From Paragonimus skrjabini miyazakii (lineage: Eukaryota; Platyhelminthes; Trematoda; Plagiorchiida; Troglotrematidae), in contig JTDE01000414.1 in assembly GCA_014338405.1 (NCBI GenBank), forward strand, positions 128,152 through 192,151: a stretch of 64,000 nt of DNA. The letters run 5' to 3'. Below the pieces are notes generated by a model. That model made no database searches, was not told where the DNA came from, and worked only from the letters and a program-made list of their open reading frames with translations. The translations under genes and the position numbers were made by a program. Shown in pieces: positions 26,535 to 40,042 of this stretch; positions within the stretch are counted from its first letter, which is position 1; every line of letters begins with the position of its first letter.

Positions 26535-27055
26535 ACGACCCTGAAAAATGTGGCCGTACGCCGGCGCGTATTCCGGAACACTCGGGATGCGCGATCAATT
26601 GGTCAACTAATCACGGCGCATAGCTTGCGATGGTTGGGTCCCGTACTCCGTATGTCATCTGATCGTTTACCGTACAATGCATTATCTACTGTGGCCACCA
26701 ACAGTTGGGTAAATCCGCGTGGTTGTCAACCAACGACGTGGTCAAAAAACATGAAGACCCTGACTGCTCCACTGAGCAAAGTGGGTAGATGTCGCCTGTC
26801 TGGATGGAGCCCTGGTGATCACTCAGATCGCTGGTTGGAGAACGCTATCCGAGATGGCGGTGTATTGCAGTCAATGGCGTACCTGCATCCATACAATTTC
26901 TAGTTCATCCGCTCAGTCTTCTTTTAATAATTTTCAAACTTCTTAGTAGCGTCTTCTTCTAGGATATTTCATGTTATTGTTGAGGTGAGCAGCGGCCCGA
27001 ACCACAGTACCTTTTAGTCAGGCTCATGGCTGCTATGATGATGATGATGATGAAT
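26535..27055 (+). mobile_element. LINE 3' end (copy E), 5'-truncated
   Basis: The frame encodes the last part of a LINE polyprotein after the reverse transcriptase: RNTRDARSIGQLITAHSLRW, MSSDRLPYNAL, and MKTLTAPLSKVGRCRLSGW, stopping at 26903. A short 3' UTR follows and ends in a (GAT)n run (about 27034-27055) after GGCTGCTATGATG. The same protein blocks and the same tail occur at 58853-59885. A trinucleotide-repeat 3' end is typical of RTE-type LINEs, which this probably is. The endonuclease and reverse transcriptase core are missing, as expected from 5' truncation. Confidence 0.75.
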
Positions 27056-30000
27056 GGAATAGTAGATGAGTGGTTGGGAAAAGGGGAAGTATTCGCTGCC
27101 TGCAATAAGTTGTACGACTGAAGGAAGTGGCACTGAGTTCATATCAGGCGTACACAGAATCATGTGTACAGAACAGATAAGCAAGAAAACTTCATTGCAG
27201 CTGGGATCCTTAGAGAGGACACGATCGCTGGTCACTACAACTCCGTGAAGCTGTTCGTCAAGTTGAAGGTGAGCGCTTTGGAATATGGCTCTTTTGTCTT
27301 CATGGTTTGGGTCAGTTGTGCAGAACAGTGTATAGCTCATTTTTCTCTCGTATTAAGCTCGGGATGACTGCATCGTTGTCGATAAACCAGTCCGGGAAAC
27401 TTTGGCGCTGTATACCGATGGTCTCGATGGTTACTTTTGAGATCTGCTCTTTGAGATGCTGCCATATACCGTCAGGGATAGTGGATGCTGTTTATCTTTG
27501 AGATGAATGGAAACTGCAAGTTGAACGTTCGTCTTCGTCTTTGAACTCTTTAGTCATTTAACATCCAGCTTTCGTCGTTGTATGGCTGTTCTACAACAAA
27601 CGAACTCGCAAACTGAACAGAAACCTTCGTTGCGTCTAGTTTGTGCTCCACGGTGCAGTCGATTGATAAATTCTTCACAAATGTTGAGCTGTCGCACGAT
27701 CACATAACCGAACAAATGCTGATGATCTCTTCCTAAGTAAGTCTAGGTCTTAATATCCTTCACAGATGTTCTCAGATGTTTACGATAGTGAACTCCTGAG
27801 AACATACTTGAAGCGGACGGTCATCGTTCCCGGTGACTGCTCCAAAATCACCAGGTGCAAAGACTTCCGGCCAGATTGCTCAGTCACATCAAACCCGTCC
27901 GTTGTACTCGACCAGAAGAATCAATCGACGATTCGCCGGTGTCAAGTGAGATGTGAGTAGAACTGATCTTTTACATAATTGACCTGGCACATAACTGGAA
28001 CAAAAACTAAGGCTTACTTCGACCGGAACTAAGAAACATCAACACGAATTAAGTGTTGATGCCATGCGATTCACCTGTCATCATAGAAGTAACACGGTTA
28101 GAGATTACAAAACAAGAATATGCCCCCTGACAATTTCTATAGGGCAATGGAATCAGTAGAAGTTTTGATCAGCGCCTGCATCTCGAAGCTTACCTTGGTC
28201 TGCAAGTATTGCCTCATTTAAAGCTGCAACACTGATGCCTTAGGGGCACAGTTCTATCACAATCAGTAAAATGTTCCGGGCATCCAGTGTTGCATCGACC
28301 CAACAGCATGTGGATGTAGCCTGAAGTGAATTGAGAGACCCAACATGGAGCTTATGAGATAAAAACCTTGCGTGCAGGACAACAATATGAGATTTTTTGG
28401 ATACCCTACCCACGACCATTGATTAAGGAGTCCGAATCACTTGGCAGTGAGGGACGACCCAATCCAGGAGTGCATTGATTAGGACAGCGACGTCGATTTC
28501 CGACTAACGCTGTGCGCAGTAGATTTATTCGAAGTTAAAAGCTTCTGAGGAGAACCTTGAGTTTTCCGACCGTTAAGAATAATACGCCGATGTTCACGGT
28601 CGATCAGTGAACGACCGGAGTGCTTACCGTTTGAGGGTACCTTTTCTAACTCCTTTTTCCTCATTCAGAGGACAGTAATACAGTAACTGTAAAAATGGTT
28701 CTGCCGTGTACCCATTGCATTAGACCTCACTACCTTAGCTCTCCCATTCAGTCAGTAGTGTGACATGCAACCTTACGAGTGCAGCTCTTTCATCTGACCG
28801 CTGTCCTTTGGCTTAGCCGGCATAATCGAACCTGGTTGATCCGAAGTCCTAGTCAGCATAGACCTATAGATCAGCATAGCATACATGCCTAACTACCAGT
28901 AAATGGTAGCAGAAGAGGTAAAAGAGACACATCGCGGAGTGTGACCGTGACCAAACAGCCTGCTCTTGGATGGACTGAACTGCTTTTGTGCTCAGGTGAT
29001 AGGCCGACTATGCTAATCTGATTAAACGTTGAAGACAATCCCACCTATCGATATCATCTATATTCTTTAACCGTGTTCTCCGTTTGAGGTTTGATTTATT
29101 AGAAGACTATTTTGCGTTCGTTTCTCGGGCTGAGGCCTCCGCGACCAACAGTCCGTAGTCGATGACTTGCATTTGCGTACAAGATTGAACGCTGACACAA
29201 CTAGTGATAGGGAACTAAAAATCCAACGGGTGGATTGCAAATTTTGGAGACATTAAATGTCACTTTATTGTGATTGGCCTGCAGTGTTCACTAGACTGAC
29301 ATGCAAACCAGAGAAATTCGGTTGTCATTTAATGATGCAATGAATCGGAACCGCACATATCCACTAGTTATGCAAGTAGCCATTTGCTTCAGATATGCAA
29401 AAACCGTTGTGTACGCCACCCATTGGTGTATGAACATTATGATTCAATAGCACCATTGCTATGTTGTCTTTTTATCGCTGACCATAAGTTCACCCGCACC
29501 AGGCTTGTCTGTCTTATTGATCCTTTTTTAAAATAACGACCTAAACGGTGTTTTTCTTCTCGATAAAATTTCACATATTATTGTCCCTTACCGGGTCAGA
29601 TAGTGCATGTTAATATGAACCACCGCATCTCATACATTATTCACATGGGGCCGATATATTGATTACGTCCTTGGTTGCAAACAGGCACAAAGCACACAAA
29701 CAGTGAACACATACAAACGCAAATTTTCGCTTGTAACCTTCAAGTGAAAACAGCTTGCACCAGGAATTACCAAACTATCTGGCAAACAGCAATCCTCACA
29801 TTGTTCTCGTTACCTCCAACTTAAAATTTGAGCTCGTCAAACAGGAATATATATATAATACATCTTTAAACGACCAGAGACATTGAAATACCAGTGTTCC
29901 TTTATCCAACTCGATATTTCGCTTCCATTTTATCAGACGATGCGTCCGGTGGCCTCAGTGGTCATCTCAATAACTACATTATACTGGCGATGCCACAGGA

Positions 30001-32461
30001 GAGTCAAAACCATCTCTTGGTATGGACAGAAGATACTGGTAAATAGCCAACCGATCATAACACCCAAATAAGGATATCAGGAAAACTTGAATTTGATTAT
30101 GAAAGCTTTCATATACTTGACGCTACTGCCTACATGACAATATTACTTGCATGCAGTGTAAGCCGTTCAACATTCAGAAACTGATAAACATGCCTAGTCT
30201 GTCGAGATTCGCATTCGTTCCGACGCGAACAACAGTCTTATGCATTACGGTATCAAACCGATCAAGTCTTAGTTTGAAACGGATAGAGCGTACCAAAATC
30301 CTAAGTATGACGCTTGCTTACAAATGCGGAGCCAATCGAGTGAATAATCATGAAACCTTAAATTTCGTTACGAGAAGTCGAGTCGAAGTAACTTATTAGG
30401 GATAAAACAGAGAAATATGCAGTACACTGCAGAGGATAACTATAACTGAGACTCAAACAAGAAGTTTCGAATTACTGAGATCAACTGTAGTTCGACTAAA
30501 CTGACAATAATCAAGTGGATCACGACTCCGAGTCACCCCTTATTTTATGATCAGAGAACCTACATAAAGACAAGAGTTTGCTACAGGATGTCTGAGTAGC
30601 CACGAGCATTTGACGGTGTAGCTACGTGGATTAGCTGGTAGACAGCTTATCGCGTTTGGGCACGCAGTTTCCCCCGCCAGTTGGAAACCAATTGAAGCCT
30701 ATATTTTTCTGTGAGCACGTCGTAACTAAACGAACAAACAGTTTGAGCGATAAAAACAGTACAAGTATCATGTGTCAACTCGACCGACAATAAGTCTTGC
30801 ACGCCGAAGCTCAGAGATGAGCGAATTCGTCTGCATCTCTTTTAATAGCGATCAGTATTGATAGTGAGCAATCTGACTCCCCTCCCAATGCAAATGCTGC
30901 TATATCATCGAAAACAGAATCACATAATAGATGCCAAACTCATGATGCGCCGCGTGAAAGCAATGGGAAACAAGTGAGACAGGGAGGGGCAAGTGAGAAA
31001 ATAAGAATGGTCAATGTGTGATGATTGGGTGTACGGTATCTAAAAAAGTAGGATGATACAAGATGCAACTGAAAGGTTGTTTGCAGGACGATGCGACAAA
31101 AAAGTTGGACGCACAGCAACAATGTGACGGAAAGACTGCTGGATAGGGTAAATAGCACGAGTGAATAAAATACCTAGTGCGATGAGATGTCGCAAAAAAA
31201 ACCATGGGATAATGGAAAGATCAGAAATCAGATGAACAATGGAATAGAATAAAACGCACAGCTTTATGGAACAGTCAATGAAACGTACAGGACAAAACAG
31301 AAACATTAAGCTAATCCAGAAGGAAACATCAGAGAGATGGATAATGAAACGAAGACTCTGAGATCGAGGAAAACCTTTCCGGTCACACACGAGATGGAGT
31401 GACATGTTCAGCTGCGCGCTTCACTGATGGAAATAGTAAACAAGGATGCTTGCAGAACAGCACCGAAGAAATAGATCCAGAAGTGCAAGGTGGCTTTCAG
31501 AAAGACACAACGTGACCCAAGCTTTGCCAGATAAAGTAAGGCGAGGAGAGGTAAATAAAAAATCAGGATCAATGCAAATTGTCCCAATCGGCGCTGGTTT
31601 ATCACAGGGCGTCGGTAACAAAAGCCGTCACAGGTTGCAGCTAAAGCAGAAATGGTCTTAACCACGAAGCAAGTAAAATAGAATTGTTGAAAAAGCTTGA
31701 GAACAGTCTAATTGTATCTAGGGTGAAACACAGTAGATGGACAGATGATCACACTGAAGCGGGACGGGATGAGACTGATCAGAATGTCAAAGAAACTGAG
31801 CGATGGTCTAAACAAATATGAACTAAAAAACTGCAGTCGCCCCGGTCTTATTGCCAGAACATTTGCACTGAAATTGGTCGTATCCATAAAAATGACGGTG
31901 TGAAAAAACAAGTCAATCAATAGGGGAACAAAAATGGAAGTGCAAAGCGAAAGACAAGTGTGTTGTATGGCGAAGACTCGAGTGCACAGGCCAGGTGAGC
32001 GAAACGTGAGCTGGAAGAACAACTGATGACTAAGCATAGCGCTCACATATTCCCAAAAAGATGTCCATCATCCATATGATTTGCTAACAGACATTATTGT
32101 TTCGAATGAGAGAGAATAGAATAAGGGAGTTTGACATATGAATTCCTAAGAAGTACCCACATGCGTACGAGTGTAGATGAAAATGATGTAAACGCAGAAG
32201 GCATCCAGGACAGATGAGGCGTGGACGGACGACTGTGCGGCATAGATGAACTACTATTGTCTCACAAATGGCTTGTGGTAGTGATAGGTAGTCTTGAATG
32301 AACGATGTGTCTGGAGCTGAACTTGGCTGGGGGCACAAGTAGGAAGCAAAGTATCAATAAACTGTAATACCTAGTGAGATGCAGCTGGTTAATTTTGGAA
32401 TAACCAGTTACTTCTCTGATGGGATGTGAACTGTACCAAACAATGACATACGAGGATGATT
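27056..32461. other. Non-coding; includes 3' flank of the Nova-like gene
   Basis: About 5.4 kb with no recognisable domain on either strand. On the minus strand it lies downstream of the Nova-like stop codon and should hold the 3' UTR, but I did not find a convincing AATAAA on that strand within about 1.5 kb of the stop. I looked for a KH signature (G-x-G-G loop) on the minus strand here and did not find one. Confidence 0.45.
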
Positions 32462-33930
32462 CTAAGTGGAGGTGGAAGAGTTAGTTTGCTGTATTACAGA
32501 ACACCCTAAATCCCACAGACTATTTGGTCTGGCTCCACCGTTCGTCACACCATTAGCTCTGCCATTTTCGGTCTTTAATTTAGTCGAAAAGCCAGCGTCA
32601 CTGAGCCGATGAATGAACTCGTGATTGAGTGAGACTTCTGGGCCGCTGATGTTTGTGCCATTAAGAGGAAGTTTGCTGACCAGTGCGGGTGAGAGTGAAC
32701 CGGTTTCAATGATTGGTGAAGAGACAGGACTCTGCATGCTCACCGGATCATTTAAGGCGACGCCAGGATAAAGATTTATATTGATTTCGGAAGTGTGAAC
32801 GTTTGATGCTTCACAAACGTTGGTCGTTGCAGGCATAGAACAGTCCAAAGGATCATGGGATTTTAAAGATTTCGTGATCGACGAGCAACCAATTGGACCA
32901 CATGAATTCACCTGCGAATGCACCAGTTGATTAGCAATCGTGGACGAGGATTTGTGATACTGTTGATAATGCTGTCCTGATTGTGTATAAAATTGAGCAG
33001 GTGCACCACCAAACCCACGTGGGGTGCGGAAGTGACCGCCAATCTCAGTGGAGAAACCTGGAGATTGCGAGCCGGTAGAAACGTAGCCTGAAAGAGATCC
33101 GCCAATCGGACTACCAGCCATGGCAAAATGACCATTATTCATTGCAGTTGAGATGGGTGCAGAACCAGCAGCACATCCTGTCAGACTAGACATTGAAATA
33201 AAACCGTATAAATTCAGAACGTGCATTGCGTTCGCGATTTCTTCTGTAGCCATATCTGAGTAGCCGGCGGAACGAAGAATACTTCGAACCATTTCCAGTC
33301 CAATTGTTGAGCGAGTCGATGACACGGAATTGACGGATGCAGGAGACCCATAAGCAGTCGATCCAGAAACGCCCAGTTGGGTAGCTGCTGAACCTAACAA
33401 ACTTTGTTGTGAATGATGACCAATCTGCGAATTGGACGAACGGTGTCCTGTAGCCGAAACACCACGGCCAGTTAGGGCACGACCTGCTGCATTGGAATTG
33501 AGAATAGACGAATTTCGACCGTTACTGCAAGGAGAAAACGATGTTGCAGCACTCATAGCCGCCACAGCAGCAGCAAATGCCGATGGCGGACTGGTGCCAA
33601 ACACGGGAACTGGAGTTGCGGCGGAACCAGTCGGGCTGACAGGTGAAAAAGAGCCAAGTTGCGAAGGAGGAAAATTGGCAGAATTAGAGCCACTGTTGGT
33701 TAGGATGGCTCCAGCGATTAAATTGTCAGATCCCGTAGCAGACATAGGACAATTGTTCATTCCGAAATTGGAACCCAACACTAAGGCATAAGGTGATCCT
33801 GTGGGATATGCACTCGCCACCGGTTGCGGAACCTCCGCATATGAGATGTTTGGACAGCTGGATGATTGAGGATCGTCCGCGATCTTGACTAACAGTTGTT
33901 TGACTGCTTCGTAGGTCTGAGACAATTCTC
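32462..33930 (-). CDS. NOVA: Nova/Pasilla-like KH protein, last identified exon
   Basis: The exon opens after the acceptor CATTGTAG at 33931 and encodes 489 codons to a TAG stop at 32464-32462. It begins with the second half of KH2 (ELSQTYEAVKQLLVKIADDP), followed by a linker typical of Nova/Pasilla (NISYAEV, PTGSPYAL). A long Ser/Gly/Ala/Asn-rich low-complexity region then surrounds one ordered-looking helical stretch (GLEMVRSILRSAGYSDMATE, around exon codons 211-230). Family members bind YCAY-type RNA motifs and steer alternative splicing in the nucleus. The usual C-terminal KH3 is not in this exon. A GTAATA near 32500 could act as an alternative donor leading to a more distal KH3 exon. The upstream intron is 15,635 bp. 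Confidence 0.85.
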
Positions 33931-35864
33931 CTACAATGATCAAATAAGAAGACAAGATGAGTGCACGATTATTGTAGTATAGAATAATTTATTTTCAAAC
34001 CGTATCAGAAAAGATGTAACTTTAGGTCACTTTTCGCCGAGGGTGCCGTATTAACAGCTAGCTTAAAAGTAGTACACACATAGAAAGGAGTAGTAGCCAG
34101 TGTTAAATTAGCAACATGTGGTTGTGAAGTCTCGGAAAATAACACAACGGTCCAAACAAGTGGGTACTCGAAAAGCACTGTGTACGGGCATACGGATTGG
34201 GTGAGCTCAACGGACAAGATTTACAGATATGTCGAAATGATAAACAGATTCGCCGGTCTTCTGTTGAAATAACTTAGCTTAGATGAGCAATGAGTCCGCC
34301 TGCAGCTAATTCCGATTATTGTAGGTTAGTTAATCGGGCTGTAAATCAGTGAGTTCCTGCGTATTCCTTCGACATCCTTGAAATAGGTCGATCGATACTG
34401 GCGGATAGCTAGAAATACGAAGCTCAACTTTGCAAAAAAGTTTGCCAAGGGACTGTGAAACCTGGTGGTCGAAACGTGTAACCAAAATTGGACTCGTCAC
34501 CACATTCGGAAAGTTCGAGAAGCTATCCTAATATACATAAATAAGCGGTGCCAGACGACACGGTGTTAGTGATGTAATCTCTGAAACAGTGTGTTTAACA
34601 ATACCTAAAGTGCAATGGTGTCTGCAACGGAGCACTTTAGATTGCAATTTAACCAAGCTTTTACTCCAATTGCTTCGTCTTGTGGGTCCAAGTGTGTTCC
34701 ATTATATAGGCACACACATTTTTCTACAGAAGCAACAATTTGAAACGAATTCCTGGCTTTCAGATTAGATTCAAACGATTTTACCCTGGTCCACTTCAAG
34801 GATAGTAGATGTTTTCGTTGAATAATTGCTCATTTTGATCTTCGAGGCTCAGAACACCGAAAGGAATCCCATGTCGTGAGAAGAATCGATAGTTGCCCTT
34901 ATCTGTAAGAGCAGCCTACTGACTACGGAAGGATTAACTTCATTTCCGCTCCGCTTTTGGTGCCTGTTTTATTCAGTAAATTATTCGAAAAGCGCAAAGA
35001 GTACGTTGGTTTTTGCGCAGGTCCTGAAAACATTGATGAAATCTCCATCTTTTAACAGCCGTCAAAACAACACTGCTTCTGCCAGCGAGTAAGAGTAATG
35101 TAACCGAGTGTCAGAGTGCAAAGCTGTTCTGTGGATCCGCGTGCTGAGCAATGGAGTGCCTGGGGAATATGGGGCCATTTTAAGAGTAGTAGTATACGAT
35201 CACGCTTCAGAGGGAATAAGGGCGCACGGCACACAACTGTCACCATTCGCCGTCTTCAGTGAGATGCATTGAGGCTGTTCTATATTTCCCTTTCCCTTCA
35301 GCTTTGCAACCAACGATGTTCTGTACAAGGCTCCAGACGGCCTCACAAATGGTGATAAGGGAGTTCTCCCACGAAACAGAACTGTCGACTCAGACCATGC
35401 GGATGGTATCGCCCTGCTTAATGATAATGTACAGGTAATCAAAAAGGCGTTACATCACAGATTAACTAAGGTACTTAAGCGAAAGTGCTCCTTCAAGACT
35501 GGTGAGGTTCCATGCTTACACTCACCCTGAGTGGTGACAACCCGGGTTTAGGAGAGGGTCTGCTAACCTTGGAAGTTTCATCACAATTGGAGGTGGTGAG
35601 AGAGAATAGACCTCCTACGTACAACCAAACCTCGGTTACCTTTTGCTATCCCAGCGAAATTTCCGTTTCTCATTAAATAACAGGATGTACGGCGCGACTA
35701 TACGCACAGTACTGTCCTACGGTTTCCAAACCTGGACGCCCCGCGTTGATGACGCTCACACGCAACCGGTTTTTGGGAACCATTGTAGGCAAAGCATTGC
35801 CCAAGTACAGGAGTAGCACCAGGGAGCCAATGACGGTTTGTTGGAAAAAAATACCCTTCATCCA

Positions 35865-36200
35865 CACAAAATAGATTCACTTTGCCACCGACAATTCGCA
35901 GATGATTTTCGTTGCTGTAAGTCGAAGAGGGCTCACAACTTATCACAGTTTTCGCAGTTCGGTCAGTCCCTTTCAAAAAGAATTCTTAGACACGGGTTTC
36001 GCCCTTGTTAAAGTTCGTTCGTAGTGTCACTACTGGGATTGAACGCTGGCCAAGCTTTCAGAAGGTATTCATGTTGACTACCACGCCGTTAACCATTGAT
36101 CAGGCGCGACCGGGTCATATGAAATTAGTTGGCCGCGTTCACTTGTGAATAATGCACAAGTTGTCCGATCGCCTGGCCCGTCACTCCAAACGATGACTTC
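35865..36200 (-). repeat. tRNA-like SINE, copy 6 (in Nova-like intron)
   Basis: The minus strand has the A-box region GGTTAACGGCGTGGTAGTC (36093-36075) and B box GCGTTCAATCCCAG (36046-36033), plus the shared head with GGCGATCGGACAACTTGTGC. It sits in the 15.6-kb intron of the Nova-like gene in the sense orientation. A second short match to the family tail (GGGGATTGCGATT) is near 36243, suggesting another insertion or a rearranged copy. Confidence 0.65.
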
Positions 36201-37497
36201 ACGATTGGGAACTTTCATCAAGTTTTGATTACTGATACTTAGCAGGGGATTGCGATTGCTGTGAGTTCAAAAGGGACTGAATAAAAAGCCTGTGTGAAAA
36301 TGAGAGACGTGACTAGTTTTAAGTGAGGTTCAACATCATCGGTTAAGTTGGCCAGGATACAGCTTACGCGTACCGCCTGCACATCACGTCTTGTTTGCAC
36401 CTCTGTGTGAGTGAAAGAAAACAACATGATGGGCGGTCCCTCATGTGACGTAGAAATGTGAAGAAAGTGGAATCACGTTTGGTGTTTACTAGCTTTACTC
36501 CGTTTCTCAGTCGGGATCCAAAGAATACTGAGAGCCGCTAGCTAGAGACTTTAAGGAAGCGACTACATGCCGAAGCAGGAATGTTTTCATGTATGCTATC
36601 GTGTTTCTCTTTCGTGACTGTTAAATACCTCTTTTTGAACCAGAAGCAAATAGCAGAATCCAAACCACACGCGATACAAAGCCGATAAAAGAATGTTATA
36701 TTTTTCGACACCGTTTTGTATTTTATTATACGTCTTTATGTTTCCGTTTATTAATTGGCTTTTTCTCATGGTTTTGATTGATCACCGAATCTGCCAACAG
36801 ATCTGTGTAGTAACAATGATAAGGATAACATTAAAATCACAGAAACTCACTGCCTGCTTTGCCTGTGTTTGACAAACAACAGTGGTCTAATGGATTCCAG
36901 CTAAAGAGTACTAATGCAGACGTGGTCGTTCTGCATATTCAGTTGCATATAAGAGTAAACGTGACCTGATAGACAAGTAGCCTATGTACTGACCTTACGA
37001 CTAGTAATGCAAACTTGATGATGCGAAAAATGCTGGTACAGTACACGTACTCAGCAAAATCGTCCCACTAGAAACATACATGAGGGTACATTCGGTAAGG
37101 TGAAGTACGACGTGAACACAGAAAGCAGGTCAGTTGTATCTAGGGTCGCATGGTGAACGCCTGTACAGATAGTGAATAATAGTATAAAAATCTACTAAAG
37201 CATCGTATTCCGTCAACATAGGCTTTATTGATTGCTTATCATACTGAGTTGAAGTAGCGAGTTCACTGATGAAATAAGCAGGGCGTGAACAAAACAGTGG
37301 GTGTGATACCATAGTTGAATGCCAGAGGAAGACAGAGCTCAGAGTTATGCTAGTAACTAGCATTAACAAAGGCTGATCAAAGATCAACTTCTTGGGAATC
37401 TGCGTGATAATAAACTCTACCGGCAAGAGCCACACAGAAATTCACTAGAAAAAATACCTACCCACAAGGTTGGTGGGTGGCATTCGTTTCAGATTAG

Positions 37498-37710
37498 CCT
37501 GACACGGTGACCGAAGCCAAAGAACATCTGTACATAACCCTCACCACAAGTGGCTTGCGCTGCACCACTTGTGGTTCCACTCACACAGTATGTATCCAGT
37601 GTAATCCCAGAGAAGTAAGACCAGAAGCTATGCGAGCGGAGGTCTTTAGGGTTCAGGCAGTTAATTCTGGTAAGCCAGATGGTAGGCTACCGTGAAAGCG
37701 AAATCCTTAT
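37498..37710 (+). repeat. Dispersed repeat R2, copy b
   Basis: Same unit and orientation as 22525-22740. Here it includes an open frame (37507-37695) with the block SGLRCTTCGSTHTVC, a possible small cysteine-rich motif. The frame may be residual element coding. It lies directly beyond the broken 3' end of LINE A. Confidence 0.5.
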
Positions 37711-37947
37711 CTTCCGCAAACAAAACGATGGAGAGACTTCAGTGGTAAGATCTAAGTTGGAAAGAAAGATATTGAAAATATAATGTAAGAAGTGGCTCGA
37801 TAAAGGAGTACACTCTAGACGGGATAAGGAAAAATAAAAACTTAAAGTTGGACCGAATACTCCGAAAGTTCAAATCAAGACCAGGATAGAAATGTAGTAG
37901 CATGTCGCATGCAAGCCAAATTGTTCTGAATACACGCACACACATAT

Positions 37948-39960
37948 CTATCTACAAATTGTGGTGACTACCATCTGACATTGAGCGCAACAATATAGGC
38001 TAAAGAACGCTGGACAATTTCTGGGCTCCGAAAGAAGCTTAGCTCTGACTCTGACAGACGGTCGCCTGGGAACAGTAGCACGAATCAGCTTGAATAGTTT
38101 GCCGGTTTTCCCTGAGGTTAGAGCGATCTCTATTTCCTTAACTTCCTCCATTAACCAAGTCTCACCATCAGCCTTTAGGCTACGTTTTGGCTATCTACGG
38201 ATATCTCTCCCAGACTTGTTACATAAACAGTCAGGAGGAGCGTTCCGTCTAGCTACTAACAACTTCAGGGATTTCCCCGAGATCCAATGTCTGTTCAACC
38301 TATATACCTCCGTGCCGCATGCTACAGTACCGACTTCAGAAATTGAATGTGAAATGTGGGTCCAGCAGCTGTTAAGATTTCCGGAGTGAGAACTGCTAAG
38401 GCTGCTTTCTAAACTGGTTTGGTACTTATGCTTTACCGATGGTAAAGCCAGTTTCTAAACGGCCAGTCGTCGCTGTCGGTTGGGTCGTTGCCGAGCAAAA
38501 TTAAGAAAGAAACGACAACGTACCAACGCATGATCTGAATCCAAGCATGTGCTCCAACAAGAACGACAGTCATGGATGGAACTCCATCACCTATAACTAA
38601 CAGCTATGTGGTCTATCTGAGACCAGGTCTGATTCGGAGAAGGCGGACGCCAAGTATAGCAATGACGTGAACGATGCCTAAAACTAGTGTTAGCTAAAAA
38701 TAGCTTATGCTCAGCGCACAGCTGCAACAATCGCTCGCCATTACCTGATCGGTGTGACGCTATCCCCAACCTGCCACTTAAACGAGATTCAGGCACACCA
38801 AGACGACCGACTTGGGCATTCATATCTGCGACCAGAGCGACTATATCAGAGCCACGTGTCGACCGAAGCAGAGTGGCCAGATCCGAGTAAAATGCGTCTT
38901 TGATGCCGACGTCACTACAGTCAGTAGGACGGTAAGCAGACACAGTGAATAAATTTTCGAGTCTTGCGTCTAGAACTGACAGAGCTGGCAGAACCTGCCA
39001 AGATGACGGCACAAAGTTTACTATTAACAGGAATCCAATCCACCAATGTGACTGCAACCTTTGTGCTGAAGACTATAACTACTCCAGGCTGACCTGTGAC
39101 GGCGGCTGTGCAGCCACCAGAAGTGTATTACCAGTATCGGGTAGAAAATGCGGTTGCTGGTAGTTCCATACGCTGACTACCGTCCTGGACTTCAGTTTCC
39201 CGGAAACAGCAAACATCGACATACAACGTGTCTAACGTTTGTGCAGGAGTGGCCTGCTGGCCTATCTGTTTTAACGTGCGAAAATTGAAAGAACCTGTAT
39301 TAATTCGCATTCTGGGTCTAAGCAAGGAACGAGGGAGGCCTGAGGCTGAATAGCAAGAGACGGAACTTACCGGCTCAGTGTTACCACGGTTAGCTACATC
39401 TGTTCTGGGACCTGTGGAGTAATTATCAGAAATGGAGGTTGGGAAGGGCCTGTGAGGTAAATGGGATAGGGTAGTGTGGGAGGGAACAGCGGTAGCATGT
39501 TTTCACCTATCCGCCCTGCTGTATTCAGCAGATAGGGCGACCCGGTTTACACTGCGAGACGGCCGATGCAGTATGGAATTACTTGTGTTGTGACTATTCA
39601 TGGTTGTGTGTGGGCTGAGATACTGCCAGGACGCCCAGACTTAGATAAGAGAACGATTAAGGCTCTTATTCAAAGCCTTTGGCTCAAAAGTCTGTACCGC
39701 AAGGCAGCGAGTGGGTGATAGTGTACCAGAACTTGTACATTCTTTGGAAAAAATGTCAACCAACTCCCAACCTGGAGGACCAGGAGACTGGTTTCTCAAA
39801 TCTCTACCTATTGGCCTATCTGGTATGAGTGACTCTATCGATGTGGTGACCACACCATCCAGGTTAGCCCAACAGGTCATCGAGATGTGCAAACCGTCAC
39901 ACCACGTCAAGGTCCAGTCTCGTTGTGGCACATGCAGCGGTATCAAAATTCAACCAAAAA
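37948..39960 (-). mobile_element. LINE A: 5' leader, endonuclease and linker; 3' part missing
   Basis: On the minus strand, a non-coding leader (39960 to about 39330) matches the leader at 60683-61240. It is followed by an APE-type endonuclease, the nickase that starts target-primed reverse transcription. Recognisable blocks are NTGSFNFRTLKQIGQQATP (39300), SAYRPTDCSDVGIKDAFYSD (38930), IVALVADMNAQVGRLG with the catalytic-type DMN (38820), RHCYTWRPPSPNQTWSQIDH (38630) and then a linker with EIEIALTSGKTGKLFKLIRA (about 38130). The frame is broken at several points. The reverse transcriptase is absent, so the copy has lost its 3' end, unusual for LINEs, which normally lose the 5' end. It lies in the 15.6-kb Nova-like intron. 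Confidence 0.8.
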
Positions 39961-40042
39961 GACAGTCTCGAGATGTGACGTGCTGAGAAAAGAAAACAAA
40001 TCTAGAAAACAGTGTACCCCTAACGTGAAATCGATCAATCGT

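Noticed and set aside
33432..33791. 119-codon plus-strand frame
   Set aside because: Lies antisense within the last Nova-like exon. It is explained as a shadow of that coding sequence.
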